Positions 62,742 through 64,000 of a stretch of 64,000 nt of DNA are shown here, piece after piece. Positions within the stretch are counted from its first letter, which is position 1; every line of letters starts with the position of its first letter. The notes under the pieces were generated by a model, which worked only from the letters and a program-made list of their open reading frames with translations, was not told the DNA's origin and searched no databases. Origin of the DNA: JAHJQQ01 sp041739295 (GTDB taxonomy: Bacteria; Pseudomonadota; Gammaproteobacteria; Thiohalobacterales; Thiohalobacteraceae); assembly GCA_041739295.1 (NCBI GenBank), contig JBGSOE010000441.1:1-64000 (forward strand). Direction: 5' to 3'. The position numbers and the translations under genes are program-made.

Positions 62742-62893
62742 AAAGAGCACACTCGATAGGCTGGAGGACTATTTTTTGGGTTAAACCCAATTATTGGCTG
62801 CATATTTGTCTATATATTACAGTAATTCCCACATCGCCAAAAATAATCAGCCCAATATTGGTGGAAGAACAGATATTTCGCGTCACGAGATCA

Positions 62894-63694
62894 TTATCTA
62901 GCGACAGACTTGCGTTTCGGCGCCGTACTTGGGTGTTCATGGATATTTTTTGCTAAATTATCACTCATAAGTGGGCGCATGCTAGACAATATTGTCTTAA
63001 ATAGGATTTTGTTGTGGGATTCTTCGCGCTCTAAGAGCGATTTCATATGCGCCCGCTGGGTTGGCATGCGGAAACAGGCCGGGCAGTTGTCTCGGATCAC
63101 CGGCAATCCGCCAGTCTCGCTGAAGGCGCGCAATTGTCGCTCACGGACATAAACCAGGGGTCGGATAACCCGCACATCGCCAGCGTCATTCAGATAGTGT
63201 GCCTTCATGGTTTGCAGGCGCCCCTCGTGAAAAGCCGACATTAGAAAGCTTTCTGCCAGGTCATCCAGATGTTGGCCTAGGGCGAGTACGTTGTATCCCT
63301 GTTGGCGGGCCGTGTGGTACATCACACCGCGTTTCATGCGCGAGCACCAGCTGCAGTATGACGGATTCTTCAGATGCGATTTGGCGCGCATCATGATCGG
63401 TTCGCGGATGAAGTGGTAGGGAACGCCAAGTGCTGCTAGATAGCCTTGTAGGGGCGATGGATCGAAACCCTCTACCATAGGATCGACAGTGATTGCACCC
63501 AACTCAAACTGAATCGGTGCGTGACGCTGCAGGTGGCGTAGGATATGCAATAGTGAGAGCGAGTCCTTGCCACCGGAAATACCCAGTAAAATACGATCGC
63601 CGGCACGAATCATGGCGTAATCGCCAATTGCACGACCGACCGGGCGGAGTAACGCCTTGGGTGGGCGTAATACGGTGCTTGTCTGAGCTTTCAT
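62894..63694 (-). CDS. ttcA: TtcA-family tRNA 2-thiocytidine synthetase
   Basis: TtcA puts sulfur on cytidine 32 of some tRNAs, using ATP and an iron-sulfur cluster. The protein has about 266 residues from the ATG at 63694; one at 63724 is also possible. The PP-loop is GISGGKDSLSLL. The first cysteine pair is SYCSWCSRMKRG; the second reads NCPAC where Escherichia coli TtcA has CNLC. All cluster cysteines are therefore kept, but in a divergent subfamily. It is divergent from the rhodanese gene that follows, a possible sulfur donor. Confidence 0.85.
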   Translation of the reverse strand: MKAQTSTVLRPPKALLRPVGRAIGDYAMIRAGDRILLGISGGKDSLSLLHILRHLQRHAPIQFELGAITVDPMVEGFDPSPLQGYLAALGVPYHFIREPIMMRAKSHLKNPSYCSWCSRMKRGVMYHTARQQGYNVLALGQHLDDLAESFLMSAFHEGRLQTMKAHYLNDAGDVRVIRPLVYVRERQLRAFSETGGLPVIRDNCPACFRMPTQRAHMKSLLEREESHNKILFKTILSSMRPLMSDNLAKNIHEHPSTAPKRKSVAR

Positions 63695-63761
63695 GGCGAA
63701 ACCCACTGGACCCTGGTTCGGCATGCATGATGCCGCGTACACTCTGATCTGCAAAGTCTTA

Positions 63762-63825
63762 AGAGCCTCTGATAAATTCTGTCTAGCGGGCAACTTCCCC
63801 TTCAGTATATTAATTTGAGGCTCTC
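63762..63825. repeat. Short MITE-like element related to copies 1-3
   Basis: AGAGCCTCTGATAAATT on the left and AATTTGAGGCTCTC on the right form inverted ends, flanked by TA at 63760-63761 and 63826-63827. The ends resemble those of the three longer elements (GGAACCTCTGATTAATT). It lies in the shared promoter region of ttcA and the rhodanese gene. Confidence 0.55.
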
Positions 63826-63871
63826 TAACTATACTGACACCCAAGTGACAATAGGGAAGGGAGATATCAGC

Positions 63872-64000
63872 GTGAGCGATTTGCATGTGCAAGGAATTTC
63901 GCCAACGCAGGCGTGGGAGTTTCTCCAGAAAACGCCGCGTGCACTCCTGATAGATGTGCGTTCCAACATGGAATTTCTGTTCGTGGGACATCCCACTGGT
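63872..64000 (+). CDS. Rhodanese-like protein (5' end only)
   Basis: The gene starts at a GTG eight bases after AAGGGAG and is cut by the end of the window after 43 codons. The visible part (SPTQAWEFLQKTPRALLIDV, then RSNMEFLFVGHP) is the start of a rhodanese domain, which carries sulfur on a cysteine that lies beyond the window. It is divergent from ttcA, and rhodaneses can feed sulfur to tRNA thiolation, so a shared role is possible. Confidence 0.85.
   Translation, partial: MSDLHVQGISPTQAWEFLQKTPRALLIDVRSNMEFLFVGHPTG

Overview
This window is a stretch of a gammaproteobacterial chromosome, made mostly of housekeeping genes. No rRNA, tRNA, transposase, phage gene or CRISPR array was recognised. 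Gene order supports the class. The run xerC / DUF484 / dapF / lysA / lptM / cyaA / argH / algZ / algR / hemC / hemD / hemX / hemY matches the order I remember from Pseudomonas. The block tsaC-topA-smg-dprA-lysM, divergent from def-fmt-rsmB and followed by ntrYX-trkAH, is also typical of the class. A diheme cytochrome c/DUF302 protein, several cyclic-di-GMP genes and a separate rubrerythrin/rubredoxin system suggest a respiring environmental lineage (Chromatiales-like is possible). The genus cannot be told.

Layout. 1-4.2 kb: DUF971-hslU-hslV and xerC, all minus strand, with dense intergenic repeats. 4.2-8.6 kb: DUF484, dapF, a CoA-binding protein, a methyltransferase, lysA and lptM. A MITE-like element with TA target duplications lies in both gaps of the lysA-xerC block. 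8.7-18.9 kb: a hydrolase, cytochrome c-DUF302 plus DUF302, class I adenylate cyclase, a degenerate GGDEF protein, a MazG-like protein, and a cupredoxin next to a GGDEF-EAL sensor. 18.9-27.3 kb: argH (with an apparent frameshift), algZR, a thioredoxin-like protein and hemCDXY. 27.3-39.9 kb: ferredoxin reductase, epimerase, ubiD, prlC, gor, gamma carbonic anhydrase, an RRM protein, aroE, hemB, an unknown protein, an MlaC-like protein and a BASS transporter.

39.9-45.3 kb is the most interesting part. A gene-free stretch ends in tandem intrinsic terminators and can fold extensively, so it may be an undescribed structured RNA. Facing it is a minus-strand row: diguanylate cyclase, hemF, oxyR, rubrerythrin (diiron domain only), rubredoxin and rubredoxin reductase. 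Between oxyR and rubrerythrin is a near-consensus OxyR operator, 14 of 16 bases with perfect spacing. This suggests a peroxide-inducible, NAD(P)H-fed rubrerythrin peroxidase split over three genes.

45.4-64 kb: tsaC, topA, smg, dprA, lysM, def, fmt, rsmB, DUF4390, ntrY, ntrX (without the GAFTGA motif) and an intact trkA. Then come a decayed trkH and a decayed methyltransferase, followed by a TPR protein, an LpxL-type acyltransferase, ttcA and the start of a rhodanese. Haem synthesis recurs throughout (hemB, C, D, X, Y, F), as do peroxide/thiol defence and c-di-GMP/cAMP signalling. Start codons were moved from the longest reading frame wherever a ribosome binding site or family alignment favoured a shorter form.
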